DNA from: Flavobacterium sp. ACN6
GTDB taxonomy: Bacteria > Bacteroidota > Bacteroidia > Flavobacteriales > Flavobacteriaceae
Assembly (NCBI RefSeq): GCF_002304005.1
Contig: NZ_MRCQ01000002.1
Span: forward strand, 310,001 to 374,000
DNA: 64,000 nucleotides
Direction: 5' to 3'
Shown: piece by piece, positions 22,251 to 30,444 of the stretch
Position numbering within the stretch: position 1 is the first letter of the stretch
Layout: every line of letters begins with the position of its first letter
Made by a program: the position numbers and the translations under genes
The notes under the pieces: model-generated
The model's database searches: none
Told to the model about the DNA's origin: nothing
Seen by the model: only the letters and a program-made list of their open reading frames with translations

Positions 22251-24410
22251 CTACAAATTTTTAAGCTGATTCTCATTTTTATTCTGGCTGATTGTCCAAA
22301 AGAAGCCCACGAAGAAAAATCGGTCTGCGGTTGGAACTACTGCTTGTCTTTGATAAACACCGGCTTGATCTGGCGTTCTGGCGTAATCGTATCCAAAAAC
22401 ATTTTGTGTTCCTAAAATATTTGAAACCGAGAAATAAAGGATTTTTTGAGTTGTCAATAAATAAGCCCAGTTAAAGCTCAAACTATTGTATGCTTTGGTT
22501 TTTCCGCTCATAAACTGTGTTTGGTTCGGATCATTGTACGGACGACCTGTACTGAAACTATTGGTAAAACCAATCTGCGATTTCCAGTCTGTGATAAAAT
22601 ATTTCGTTACAACAGATAAATTATGATTGGCTACAAAACTTGGAGTCGCCATATTTGGGAAGTTTTTGTATTGTCTTTCTGAATCGATATACGAATATGA
22701 AATCCAGTACTCTAAGTTTTTGTACAAATTACTGTCTCTCCAAAGTAAATCGAAACCTTTTGCATAACCCGATCCGTTGTTATTGAAAACCGAATTGTAT
22801 TGAATGTCTCTTGTATCGTATTGAACTAAATTGCTGTAATCCTTATAATATAATTCTGTTCTAAGCAGTTGTCCAGGTTTTGTAAACGTATAATTCAAAA
22901 TATAATGTCTCGCTTTTTCACTTTCAAATTGATGGTATTTTGAAAATTTGATATAATCTACAACTGGTGTCTGCGAAAAATCTCCGTAAGCAAATGAAAA
23001 CTGACTGCTTTTTGAAACTTTGTATGCCAATGATGCTCTTGGCGCAATATTGTTTTCGTTTAATAAACTATTATTCGAATATCTCAAACCAACTTTCATT
23101 GCTAATTTTTTAGAGAATAAAATATCCCCTTCTGTGTAAGCAGCAAAAATGTTCGAATCGTAACCATTTGTAACAGCAATAGAACTATTGTCGTCAAAAT
23201 TTTCAGTGAATTTTGTAATAAAATAATCTGTACCGAAAGATAGTTTAAAGTAATTCGAAACTTTTTTTGTCACTTTTAATTTCAACTGCGCAGCATTTTC
23301 ATTATTGTCAATATCACTACTATCATACTTCAATTTATTTTTACTATAACCGTAACTAATTCCAGACGTTAACTGCCATCCTGTCCCGATAGTTCCCTTG
23401 TATGAAGAATTCAAATAAAAATTATTATTGTTCATATCAGTTCGAATCGGATTTTCAAAATTGATGTTTTTCTGATTTAAATCGAATTTCTCTGAATCGA
23501 AAGAAGCATATAATTTAAAGATTCCATTTGTAAATTTGTATCTGTAAACCGTTTCTCCTCCAAGCGATTGATAGGGATTGTTCCAATCTACATTTTGAGG
23601 AATTGCCGCTTGATAAGGCGCTAAATTGATGTATGCCATATTTACGCTCAAAGTACTTTTTTCCCATTTTTGCGTATTTCCTAAACTCAAACCAACTGTC
23701 ATTAATCCGATATCTGTTTTTTCATGATCTTCTTCATCATTAGTATTCAAAAGCAAAACACTAGATAAAGCCTCGCCATATTCAGCCGAATAACCTCCGG
23801 TAGAAAAAGCAATTCCGCTAAATAAGAAAGGAGAAAAACGGCTTCTAGTTGGCAAATTATTAGTTGTCGCTCCGTACGGCTGCGCTACGCGAATTCCGTC
23901 AACAAAAGTCTGTGTTTCATTGGCTTCTCCTCCACGTACAAACAAACGTCCGTCTTCACCAACACTTTGCGTTCCTGGTAAAGTCTGCAAAGCCGCTACA
24001 ATATTTCCGGCAGACCCTGCAGTTGTTACAATATCTAATGGTTTTAAAACAGAAACTCGAGCTTTGTCTCCAGATTCCAAAGTTCCAGCAGTAATAACAA
24101 CCGCATCGAGAGCGTTCATGTTTTCTCTTAATTTTATGGTTTGATTTTTATAATTACTAACATCAATTTCTGTTTTGAAGGTTTCGAAAAGTAAAAAACT
24201 AATTATGATAAATTGATTTCCTGTCGTGGTCGTCTCAAAAGAAAATTCTCCCGTTTCAGAACTTGTTGCTCCGTCGTAAGTTCCGTCAATATAAATATTA
24301 GCGCCCACAACTGGTTTTCCTTTTTGGTCTACTACTTTTCCAGAAATAGTATTCTGAGCAAAAGAAAAAACAGTTAGTAATAATAAAATAAAAGTAATTC
24401 TGGTTTTCAT
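22251..24410 (-). CDS. TonB-dependent outer-membrane receptor with CarboxypepD_reg-like domain
   Basis: A 719-residue receptor with signal peptide MKTRITFILLLLTVFSFAQ. Residues about 20-105 form the CarboxypepD_reg-like beta domain (ISGKVVDQKGKPVVGANIY). The plug follows (VVITAGTLESGDKARVSVLK, LPGTQSVGEDGRLFVRGGEA), then a 22-strand-type barrel ending in a terminal aromatic-rich strand (FFFVGFFWTIS). It lacks the SusC/RagA pattern and no susD is adjacent, so it is a stand-alone importer, substrate unknown. A -7 box is upstream. Confidence 0.93.
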   Translation of the reverse strand: MKTRITFILLLLTVFSFAQNTISGKVVDQKGKPVVGANIYIDGTYDGATSSETGEFSFETTTTGNQFIIISFLLFETFKTEIDVSNYKNQTIKLRENMNALDAVVITAGTLESGDKARVSVLKPLDIVTTAGSAGNIVAALQTLPGTQSVGEDGRLFVRGGEANETQTFVDGIRVAQPYGATTNNLPTRSRFSPFLFSGIAFSTGGYSAEYGEALSSVLLLNTNDEEDHEKTDIGLMTVGLSLGNTQKWEKSTLSVNMAYINLAPYQAAIPQNVDWNNPYQSLGGETVYRYKFTNGIFKLYASFDSEKFDLNQKNINFENPIRTDMNNNNFYLNSSYKGTIGTGWQLTSGISYGYSKNKLKYDSSDIDNNENAAQLKLKVTKKVSNYFKLSFGTDYFITKFTENFDDNSSIAVTNGYDSNIFAAYTEGDILFSKKLAMKVGLRYSNNSLLNENNIAPRASLAYKVSKSSQFSFAYGDFSQTPVVDYIKFSKYHQFESEKARHYILNYTFTKPGQLLRTELYYKDYSNLVQYDTRDIQYNSVFNNNGSGYAKGFDLLWRDSNLYKNLEYWISYSYIDSERQYKNFPNMATPSFVANHNLSVVTKYFITDWKSQIGFTNSFSTGRPYNDPNQTQFMSGKTKAYNSLSFNWAYLLTTQKILYFSVSNILGTQNVFGYDYARTPDQAGVYQRQAVVPTADRFFFVGFFWTISQNKNENQLKNL

Positions 24411-24430
24411 GATATTGGTTTTTGATGAAG

Positions 24431-24438
24431 CAAATGTA
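24431..24438 (-). promoter_or_regulatory. -7 box TACATTTG upstream of the TonB receptor
   Basis: Exact TAnnTTTG on the minus strand, 20 nt before the receptor ATG, in the 141-nt divergent gap shared with the nitrilase gene. Confidence 0.6.
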
Positions 24439-24551
24439 TTTTAACAAATTCTGTTAAAAAATATATAATAACCCAATTGTAGAATTTTGCGGATGAGTTG
24501 TAAATTCCTAATTCGTATATTAGCTTTTGTTTCCTTATTAATAAAAAGTCA

Positions 24552-25280
24552 ATGAATATTGCTATAGCACAAATAAAATCAGTAAAAGGAAATATTCCTG
24601 CTAACATCCAAAAACATATTGCATTTATTAATCAGGCTTCTTTGCTTAAAGCTTCTTCTATTTTTTTTCCAGAACTTTCTTTAACTGGCTATGAACCAGA
24701 GCTGGCTAAAGATTTGGCTGTAAATCTAAATGACAATCGACTTGATGTATTTCAGGAAATTAGTGACTTAAAAAAGATTACTATTGGAGTTGGAATTCCA
24801 ACTTTAAGCCATGAAGGAATTTTAATCAGCATGTTGATTTTTCAACCTGAACAACCTAGATTTCTGTATTCAAAACAACAGCTTCACGAGGATGAATTTC
24901 CTTATTTTGTAAATGGAAAAGATCAGGTTTTAGTTAATATTGAAGATGAAAAAATAGCACCCGCAATTTGTTATGAAAGTTTACAAATAAATCATGCCGA
25001 TAAAGCCGTCGAACTTGGAGCACAAATTTATATTGCAAGTGTTGCTAAGTCTAAAAATGGGATCGATAAAGCATACGCATATTATGCAGAAGTTTCTAAA
25101 AATTATAAGATTCCCGTTTTAATGTCAAATTGTATTGGAGAATGTGACAATTTAGTGAGTGCGGGCTGTAGTGCTGTTTGGAATAAAGAAGGAAAATTAA
25201 TGGCTCAATTTGATAATCAAGAAGAAGGTATAATTATTTTTAACACACAAACAGAAAAAGTTACAAGACAAATTATTTAA
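24552..25280 (+). CDS. Carbon-nitrogen hydrolase (nitrilase superfamily), second copy
   Basis: A 242-residue relative of the protein at 4707-5444. The triad is visible: Glu in FFPELSLTGYE (near 41), Lys in LYSKQQLHED (near 109), Cys in APAICYESLQ (near 141). Both copies share the FPE(M/L)S(I/L)TGYE motif and the order of motifs, but differ widely elsewhere, so this is an old duplication or two separate subfamilies. It is followed after 54 nt by the DinB-like gene. Substrate unknown. Confidence 0.88.
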   Translation: MNIAIAQIKSVKGNIPANIQKHIAFINQASLLKASSIFFPELSLTGYEPELAKDLAVNLNDNRLDVFQEISDLKKITIGVGIPTLSHEGILISMLIFQPEQPRFLYSKQQLHEDEFPYFVNGKDQVLVNIEDEKIAPAICYESLQINHADKAVELGAQIYIASVAKSKNGIDKAYAYYAEVSKNYKIPVLMSNCIGECDNLVSAGCSAVWNKEGKLMAQFDNQEEGIIIFNTQTEKVTRQII

Positions 25281-25334
25281 CGAATTTTATTTTTTTATAC
25301 CTTTAAAAATCAAACAATTAAAACAAGCATCATA

Positions 25335-25793
25335 ATGTCAGAAAGCAAAAGAATTTCAAACTTATATCAATCCATTTATAACGGAAATCCGTGGCTTGAA
25401 GTTAATTTAGCCAGTACTTTAGAAAATGTAACGGCAGATCAGGCTTACAGAAAAGCAAATCCAAATCTTAACACGATTTGGGAAATTGTGAATCATCTGA
25501 TACAATGGAGAAGAAATATTTTGGAGCGCATGCAGGGAGAAGTAACGATCACACCAGATCATAATTATTTTGTACCCGTTTTAGATCAGTCAGAAGCTGC
25601 GTGGGAACAATCACTGCAGACATTGGCAAAATCGCAGGAATCATGGAATGCCTTTTTTCAAGATTTTAATGATGAGGATTTAGCTAAAATATATGTCAAC
25701 AATGGTCATACATATTACGAACATCTTCACGGAATTATTCAGCATGATGTTTATCATTTAGGACAAATTGTTATTTTGAAAAAGCTTCTTTAA
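25335..25793 (+). CDS. DinB-like metal-binding four-helix protein
   Basis: A 152-residue protein of the DinB/YfiT superfamily. His in IVNHLIQWRR (near 50) and the two His of IIQHDVYHLGQI (near 138-142) make the usual three-His metal site. Family members include thiol-S-transferases and proteins of unknown role; no substrate can be read here. It lies in a co-directional run with the nitrilase upstream and the acetyltransferase 7 nt downstream. Confidence 0.85.
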   Translation: MSESKRISNLYQSIYNGNPWLEVNLASTLENVTADQAYRKANPNLNTIWEIVNHLIQWRRNILERMQGEVTITPDHNYFVPVLDQSEAAWEQSLQTLAKSQESWNAFFQDFNDEDLAKIYVNNGHTYYEHLHGIIQHDVYHLGQIVILKKLL

Positions 25794-25800
25794 TAGGATT

Positions 25801-26373
25801 ATGACAGAAAAAGAAAAAATGATCTCTGGCGAATACTACAACGCCTTTGATCCAGAATTATTAAAAGGCCGCCGCGCTGCCAAAAATCTTTTGCACAGCT
25901 TAAATGTAAAAGAATACAGAGTTACCAAAAAAGCAAAAGAAATTTTAAAAGAATTGATTCCGAATTCCGGAGCAGGTTTATATATCGAACCGCCATTTCA
26001 TTGTGATTATGGTTATAATATTTTTTGCGGTGACAACGTTTACTTTAATGTGAATTGTGTTGTTCTAGATTGCGCGCCCGTAAATATTGGCTCAAATGTA
26101 TTTATTGCTCCCAATGTTCAAATTTATACTGCATCACATCCGCTTGACGCCGAATTACGAAAAACGCTGGAAAATGCTTATCCTGTTACTATTGGAGACG
26201 ATTGCTGGATTGGCGGGAATTCGGTTATTTGCCCTGGTGTTACAATTGGAAAAGGCTGTGTGATCGGCGCTGGATCTGTTGTAACAAAAGACATTCCTGA
26301 CAATTCATTAGCTGTTGGAAATCCAGCAAAAGTGATTAGAAAATTAAACCAAGAACCTGAATCAAAAAAATAA
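25801..26373 (+). CDS. Maltose/galactoside O-acetyltransferase-type sugar acetyltransferase
   Basis: A 190-residue hexapeptide-repeat acetyltransferase. The start MTEKEKMISGEYYNAFDPEL is the Maa/LacA N-terminal cap. Left-handed beta-helix repeats follow (VNIGSNVFIAPNVQIYTASH, ITIGDDCWIGGNSVICPGVT-like); the catalytic His is in ASHPLD (near 118). GNPAKVIRK ends the domain. It transfers acetyl from acetyl-CoA to sugars. It overlaps the next gene by 1 nt (TAATG). Confidence 0.93.
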   Translation: MTEKEKMISGEYYNAFDPELLKGRRAAKNLLHSLNVKEYRVTKKAKEILKELIPNSGAGLYIEPPFHCDYGYNIFCGDNVYFNVNCVVLDCAPVNIGSNVFIAPNVQIYTASHPLDAELRKTLENAYPVTIGDDCWIGGNSVICPGVTIGKGCVIGAGSVVTKDIPDNSLAVGNPAKVIRKLNQEPESKK

Positions 26374-26762
26374 TGCTTACCCTTAACAAAGTTCATCACA
26401 TTGCCATTTTGTGCTCTGATTATCAAAAATCTAAAACCTTTTATACTGAAATTTTAGGTTTAACAATTATAAGAGAAATCTACCGCGAAGAACGCCAGTC
26501 TTACAAATTAGATCTGGCTTTAAATGGTTCTTATATTGTAGAGTTATTTTCATTTCCAAATCCGCCGCAAAGACCTTCTCGACCGGAAGCCGTTGGTTTA
26601 AGACATTTGGCTTTTGAAGTGATTAATCTAGAAGAAACGATTGCTTTTTTAGATTCAAAAAACATCGAATCAGAACCTATCAGAATTGATGAAACTACAG
26701 AAAAGCGCTTTACTTTTATCGCAGATCCTGATTTACTGCCGATTGAGTTTTATGAAAGATAA
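26373..26762 (+). CDS. VOC-family (glyoxalase-like, YaeR type) protein
   Basis: A 129-residue vicinal-oxygen-chelate protein. Metal-ligand candidates are His in VHHIAILCSDY (near 8), Glu in YIVELFSFP (near 55), His in LRHLAFEV (near 77) and Glu in PIEFYER (C-terminus), all where the fold expects them. The pattern with FYTEILGL and PPQRPSRPEA is that of the YaeR/SMU1112c group, of unknown substrate. It ends the run that starts at 24552. Confidence 0.88.
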   Translation: MLTLNKVHHIAILCSDYQKSKTFYTEILGLTIIREIYREERQSYKLDLALNGSYIVELFSFPNPPQRPSRPEAVGLRHLAFEVINLEETIAFLDSKNIESEPIRIDETTEKRFTFIADPDLLPIEFYER

Positions 26763-26772
26763 TTTTTTTTCT

Positions 26773-27000
26773 GCCGCGAAGGCGCTAAGACGCTAAGGAT
26801 TTTGTTTTATCTGTTGATCTCAAATTTTTCTTTTATGTAGTCCTGAGGAACAAAAAATTACACACGGAAATCTACAAAGGTTTACAAATTTCTGTACGGA
26901 CATACTAGTGTGATTCTTCGTTCCTCAGAATGACAAAAATTAGATATTCCAAAAAAACAGAACAAAAAATTTGTGTCTTCGCGACTTTGTGGCAAGAATA
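26773..27000. repeat. Composite nested repeats in the 26763-27131 gap
   Basis: Outer arms: GCCGCGAAGGCGCTAAGACG (from 26773) and the reverse complement of GTCTTCGCGACTTTGTGGC (to about 26994) are imperfect inverted copies. Inner arms: CCTGAGGAAC...TTACACAC (about 26843-26867) against GTGTGATTCTTCGTTCCTCAG (about 26909-26930). The inner right arm continues into AATGACA, a sequence also seen near 40239-40263. No gene in this gap; the last 50 nt hold the channel promoter. Confidence 0.7.
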
Positions 27001-27082
27001 TTTACCTGAAAGAATTTTCCTGTTTTTATTAGTTTTAACACACTATATTACGATTTTCCTATAAAAAACCGAATTTGATTCT

Positions 27083-27090
27083 TAATTTTG
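27083..27090 (+). promoter_or_regulatory. -7 box TAATTTTG upstream of the ClC gene
   Basis: Exact TAnnTTTG 41 nt before ATG 27132; it lies inside a possible N-terminal extension that would begin at a TTG, which argues for the later start. Confidence 0.6.
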
Positions 27091-27131
27091 TAATCCGCAT
27101 AAAAAAAAATGCGAATTCAAATTTACTTCTG

Positions 27132-28409
27132 ATGAACAAAACGGCGCAAATCAAAAAAAATCATCAATTTATTAAGTTCCGAAAATTAGTTATTGTTTCT
27201 ATTTTAATTGGCTTTCTTTCTGCCTTTCTCGGAATTTCACTAAAAAAAATTACTGAATATTACGAAGAAATCTTTTTCCACGAAGTATCAGTTCATCCTC
27301 TATTTTATATCATTTTTCCAGTTTTCGGATTATCTGTTATTTATTTTCTAAGACAGTATCTTTTCAAGAAAAAAGAAAATAAAGGAATCAAAGAAGTTTT
27401 TGAAAGCACCAGTTCGAGATCTAAAAACTTACCTTCATATAAAATTCCATCTCACTTTATAAACGGATTATTGACTGTTATTTTCGGAGGTTCAACTGGA
27501 ATCGAAGTTTCTACAGTTGTTGCTACAGCCACAATTGGTTCGGTTGCCCACGAAAAAGAAAATGTTTTCCGCCAATATAAAACTGAATTAATCTGTGCGG
27601 GTGTTGCAGCGGGAGTTACAGCACTTTTCAGCAGTCCGATTGCGGGAATTTTATTTGCTTTTGAGGTGATTTCAAGAAAAGTAACAAGAGCATTTATCAT
27701 TTCAAATGTAATTGCTGTTTCGATTGCTTTTGGTCTACTTACAATTTTAAAAGAAGAACCTTTATTTGCCGTATCTATTACAACTTGGCATTTAAAAGCA
27801 ATTCCTTATTTTATTCTATTAGGAATTTTAGCTGGAATGAATTCTGTTTATTTAACCAAATGTGTTTTATTTTTCAAATCTCAATTCGGAAAAATAAACA
27901 CTCATTATTATAAAATCATTATCGGATCTGCCGTATTAAGTATTTCGCTTTTTATTTTCCCCCAATTATATGGAGAAGGTTATCACGCTATAAAAGGGAT
28001 CTTTGGTTCCAACCAGCTTCCATTAACCATTACATTAGCAATGACTTTTATCGGAATATTGATTTTAAAACCAATTGTAACTTCTATCACGCTGGCTTCT
28101 GGTGGTGACGGCGGTGTATTTGCTCCAAGTTTATTTATCGGAGCATTTTTAGGATTATTATTGGCATCAATCTTAAACAGCTTTTTCCATGTAAATGTAA
28201 TTCCCGTTAACTTCATGATTATTGGAATGGCAGCGGTTTTAAGCGCCAGCATACACGCACCTTTTACAGCAATATTTTTGGTCTGTGGCTTAACGAATGA
28301 TTATACTTTGTTCCTGCCAATACTTGTAGTTTGTTTGATTTCAAAATACACTGCAAAAACGATTTACCCTTATACTGTTTATAGTTACGCCCCAAGCTTA
28401 ACAAAATAA
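27132..28409 (+). CDS. ClC-family chloride channel/antiporter
   Basis: A 425-residue membrane protein with 10-12 hydrophobic segments. GGSTGIEVSTVVATATIG aligns with the ClC GREGP region, keeping the gating Glu as GIEVS. SSPIAGILFAFEV matches the helix before the central loop; where E. coli ClC has Glu-Glu, this protein has Glu-Val, so the internal proton Glu appears replaced. GGDGGVFAPSLFIGA matches the GxFxP anion motif. ATG 27132 (MNKTAQIKKN) is chosen over an upstream TTG at 27075. A hairpin and the HPP gene follow. Confidence 0.92.
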   Translation: MNKTAQIKKNHQFIKFRKLVIVSILIGFLSAFLGISLKKITEYYEEIFFHEVSVHPLFYIIFPVFGLSVIYFLRQYLFKKKENKGIKEVFESTSSRSKNLPSYKIPSHFINGLLTVIFGGSTGIEVSTVVATATIGSVAHEKENVFRQYKTELICAGVAAGVTALFSSPIAGILFAFEVISRKVTRAFIISNVIAVSIAFGLLTILKEEPLFAVSITTWHLKAIPYFILLGILAGMNSVYLTKCVLFFKSQFGKINTHYYKIIIGSAVLSISLFIFPQLYGEGYHAIKGIFGSNQLPLTITLAMTFIGILILKPIVTSITLASGGDGGVFAPSLFIGAFLGLLLASILNSFFHVNVIPVNFMIIGMAAVLSASIHAPFTAIFLVCGLTNDYTLFLPILVVCLISKYTAKTIYPYTVYSYAPSLTK

Positions 28410-28427
28410 AAAGAATTTTTAAGTCCT

Positions 28428-28477
28428 AAATTTCGCAGATTCTAAAAGATTTTTAATCATTTTGATCTGCGAAATTT
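28428..28477. repeat. Hairpin between ClC and HPP genes
   Basis: AAATTTCGCAGAT (28428-28440) and ATCTGCGAAATTT (28465-28477) are perfect 13-bp inverted repeats with a 24-nt loop. No T-run follows. Confidence 0.8.
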
Positions 28478-28510
28478 ACGGCAAAAAATACCACAACGAA
28501 TATTTTACTT

Positions 28511-29113
28511 ATGCCCACTCCAAAAATTAAAAGAAGCTATCGCAAAACACGTTATATTCTTTACAAAGAAACTTTAATCGATTTTAAAGAACATTTTTGG
28601 TCGTTTTTAGGATCTTTTGTCGGAATCGGAATTTTGGCTTACGTACAATCGCTTCATTTTTCAGGAAGTGATGCCGTTTATTTAATTGGTTCTTTCGGAG
28701 CGTCGAGTGTTTTAGTTTATGGAATTATTCAAAGTCCATTTTCGCAGCCTCGAAATCTGGTTGGCGGTCACGTTATCTCTGCGCTTGTAGGCGTAACGGT
28801 TCACAAACTGGTTCCAGATATTATGTATATCGCGGCGCCATTGGCCGTTTCGATTGCTATTATTTTAATGCAGATTACCAAAACACTTCATCCGCCTGGT
28901 GGGGCAACGGCTTTAATTGCAGTTATTGGAACCGAAAAAGTAAAAGCTTTGGGCTATATGTATGTGCTTTCGCCTGTTTTAAGTGGCGTTCTTATTCTAC
29001 TTTTAACGGCTTTGATTTTTAATAATATGACTTCGACCAGAAGTTATCCAAGTCACAGTTCGTATCACAAACATTATCACAACATACGAAAGAGATTAAA
29101 AGGGAAATTATAA
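28511..29113 (+). CDS. HPP-family integral membrane protein
   Basis: A 200-residue membrane protein with four to five hydrophobic segments. The family motif LHPPGGATAL (near 139) and SQPRNLVGGHVISAL (near 78) are both present. In cyanobacteria and plants HPP proteins have been linked to nitrite transport; the role in Bacteroidota is unknown. It follows the ClC gene on the same strand by 101 nt, so the two may be cotranscribed and concern anion transport. The C-terminus is His- and basic-rich (HSSYHKHYHNIRKR). Confidence 0.9.
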   Translation: MPTPKIKRSYRKTRYILYKETLIDFKEHFWSFLGSFVGIGILAYVQSLHFSGSDAVYLIGSFGASSVLVYGIIQSPFSQPRNLVGGHVISALVGVTVHKLVPDIMYIAAPLAVSIAIILMQITKTLHPPGGATALIAVIGTEKVKALGYMYVLSPVLSGVLILLLTALIFNNMTSTRSYPSHSSYHKHYHNIRKRLKGKL

Positions 29114-29136
29114 TTCTAGATTAGTCTCCTGAAAGC

Positions 29137-29204
29137 ATTTGAAAACCTTACTGTAGACTATGATTATCCTTAAAACCTACAAGGTTTTGGAAACCTTGCA
29201 GGTT
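29137..29204. repeat. Third copy of the CCTACAAGGTTTT palindrome plus a partial copy
   Basis: A near-perfect palindrome at 29174-29204 (AACCTACAAGGTTTT on the left, one mismatch on the right) and a truncated variant at about 29137-29155 match the pair at 5453-5529. Further on, GCTCAGCCTGACAA occurs twice (29256-29269 and 29279-29292). No gene in this gap. Confidence 0.8.
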
Positions 29205-29349
29205 GGAAGACGTGTTTATCAATTGGAACGTGGGCTTCTCCCGAATTCTCGGGATGCTCAGCCTGACAATCGGAATGTGCTCAGCCTGACAACAAAAAAA
29301 TCTTTTCAACAAATCGTAATTCGAGATTCGTATTTCGTTTTTTATATTT

Positions 29350-29357
29350 TACCTTTG
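29350..29357 (+). promoter_or_regulatory. -7 box TACCTTTG
   Basis: Exact TAnnTTTG 23 nt before the ATG at 29381. Confidence 0.6.
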
Positions 29358-29380
29358 ACCTCTCAATAAAAACAAATATT

Positions 29381-29920
29381 ATGGTTTATAAATTTAGAGT
29401 AATTCTAGACGCCGAAGAAGATATTTTTAGAGACATTGCGATTCTTGAGGAAGATACCCTTGAGGATTTACATAATGCTATCTTCAACGCTTTTGGCTTT
29501 GACGGATCAGAAGTCGCTTCATTTTATACTTGTGATGAAACTTGGAATCAAGAAGATGAAATTCCGCTTTTTGATACTGGAGATGTTCCTGGCGAAATAA
29601 GAACCATGAATGATTATCCTTTGTCTAGTATCCTAGATCGCGAAAACACTAAAATTATCTACGTTTACGATTTCATCAGTATGTGGACTTTCTTAGTTGA
29701 ATTAGCCGCAATCGAAGATGAAGCCGTTGGAGCTGTTTATCCTGAAACTTTATTTTCTCACGGCGAAATGCCAGATGAAGCTATCGAAAAAAACTTTGAA
29801 GCGGATATGCACGATGATATCTACGGAGAATTTGAAGATGATTTAGACGAAGACGATCTTGACATGTTCGAAGGCGATGACAGCTTTGAAGATTACGGAT
29901 TTGAGGAGAATTGGAATTAA
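29381..29920 (+). CDS. IS1096-passenger TnpR/pRiA4b ORF3-like protein
   Basis: A 179-residue protein. Residues about 1-110 (YKFRVILDAEEDIFRDIAIL, LEDLHNAIFNAFGFDGSE, and IIYVYDFISMWTFLVELAAI) fit the plasmid pRiA4b ORF-3/IS1096 passenger family, which despite its name is usually chromosomal and of unknown function. The C-terminal 50 residues are extremely acidic (DDLDEDDLDMFEGDDSFED). No transposase or insertion sequence is near. It precedes the repeat-bracketed four-helix gene. Confidence 0.82.
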   Translation: MVYKFRVILDAEEDIFRDIAILEEDTLEDLHNAIFNAFGFDGSEVASFYTCDETWNQEDEIPLFDTGDVPGEIRTMNDYPLSSILDRENTKIIYVYDFISMWTFLVELAAIEDEAVGAVYPETLFSHGEMPDEAIEKNFEADMHDDIYGEFEDDLDEDDLDMFEGDDSFEDYGFEENWN

Positions 29921-29929
29921 TTTTTTTTC

Positions 29930-29967
29930 AGGTTCAAAGGATCAGAGGTTCAAAGGGTCAGAGGTTT
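29930..29967. repeat. Left inverted-repeat arm flanking the four-helix-bundle gene
   Basis: A 38-nt segment (AGGTTCAAAGGATCAGAGG, then a similar second half) that matches the reverse complement of 30396-30433 at 31 of 38 positions. Same family as 21951-22244, 12977-13022 and 39197-39230. Confidence 0.9.
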
Positions 29968-30006
29968 TTCTTTTAAATCTTCGACTTAAAATTATAGGAA
30001 TATTTT

Positions 30007-30014
30007 TATTTTTG
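30007..30014 (+). promoter_or_regulatory. -7 box TATTTTTG for the four-helix-bundle gene
   Basis: Exact TAnnTTTG 24 nt before ATG 30039 and inside the repeat-bracketed segment, so the gene carries its own promoter. Confidence 0.6.
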
Positions 30015-30038
30015 TGTTTAATTTTTTAAATATCAAAA

Positions 30039-30398
30039 ATGAAAACTTTTCGAGACCTTTTAATCTGGCAAAAATCTATGAACTTAGTTACCGAAATTTA
30101 CCAATTAACAAATTCATTCCCAAAAGAAGAAATTTATGGACTATCTTCCCAAATTAGAAGATGCTCTATATCAATACCGAGTAATATTGCTGAAGGATAT
30201 GGAAGAGACGGGAATAGTGATTATTTACGATTTTTAAATATCTCGATTTCATCATTATTTGAAATGCAGACTCAGCTCGAAATTTCTTTCAATCTAAAAT
30301 ATATAACCGAGTATCAATTCACTAAAATAAATGGAGAAAGCAGAGAAATAGAACGAATGTTAAGTGCTTTTATCAGAAAAATAAAAGACAGAAAATAA
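30039..30398 (+). CDS. Four-helix-bundle protein (S23/IVS family)
   Basis: A 119-residue helical protein: FRDLLIWQKSMNLVTEIYQL, FPKEEIYGLSSQIRRCSISI then PSNIAEGYGR, then two further helices (LRFLNISISSLFEMQTQLEI; the last ends IRKIKDRK). This is the pattern of the four-helix-bundle family first known from intervening sequences of 23S rRNA genes; it is also structurally like Avd of diversity-generating retroelements. Length is normal. The gene has its own promoter and sits between 38-nt inverted arms, and its stop codon TAA lies at the edge of the right arm. Function is unknown. Confidence 0.92.
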   Translation: MKTFRDLLIWQKSMNLVTEIYQLTNSFPKEEIYGLSSQIRRCSISIPSNIAEGYGRDGNSDYLRFLNISISSLFEMQTQLEISFNLKYITEYQFTKINGESREIERMLSAFIRKIKDRK

Positions 30399-30433
30399 CC
30401 TTTGTCCCTTTGAACCTCTGCCACTCTGAACCT
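30396..30433. repeat. Right inverted-repeat arm flanking the four-helix-bundle gene
   Basis: Starts within the stop codon of the gene (TAACCTTTGTCCCTTTGAAC) and ends in ACTCTGAACCT. It is the inverted partner of 29930-29967 (31 of 38 matches). Confidence 0.9.
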
Positions 30434-30444
30434 AAATAAAAAAA

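Noticed and set aside
27075..27131. 19-codon N-terminal extension of the ClC protein
   Set aside because: It would need a TTG start and would contain the -7 box TAATTTTG.
29160..29369. Open frame of 69 codons between HPP and the IS1096-like gene
   Set aside because: It runs through the palindrome copy and the CAGCCTGAC repeats, has no protein-like composition, and its end overlaps the next promoter.
29381..29920. Remnant of an IS1096 insertion sequence
   Set aside because: The family name is historical; no transposase or terminal repeats are adjacent and the protein is intact.
30039..30398. Diversity-generating retroelement (four-helix protein as Avd)
   Set aside because: No reverse transcriptase gene and no template/variable repeat pair is visible in the window.
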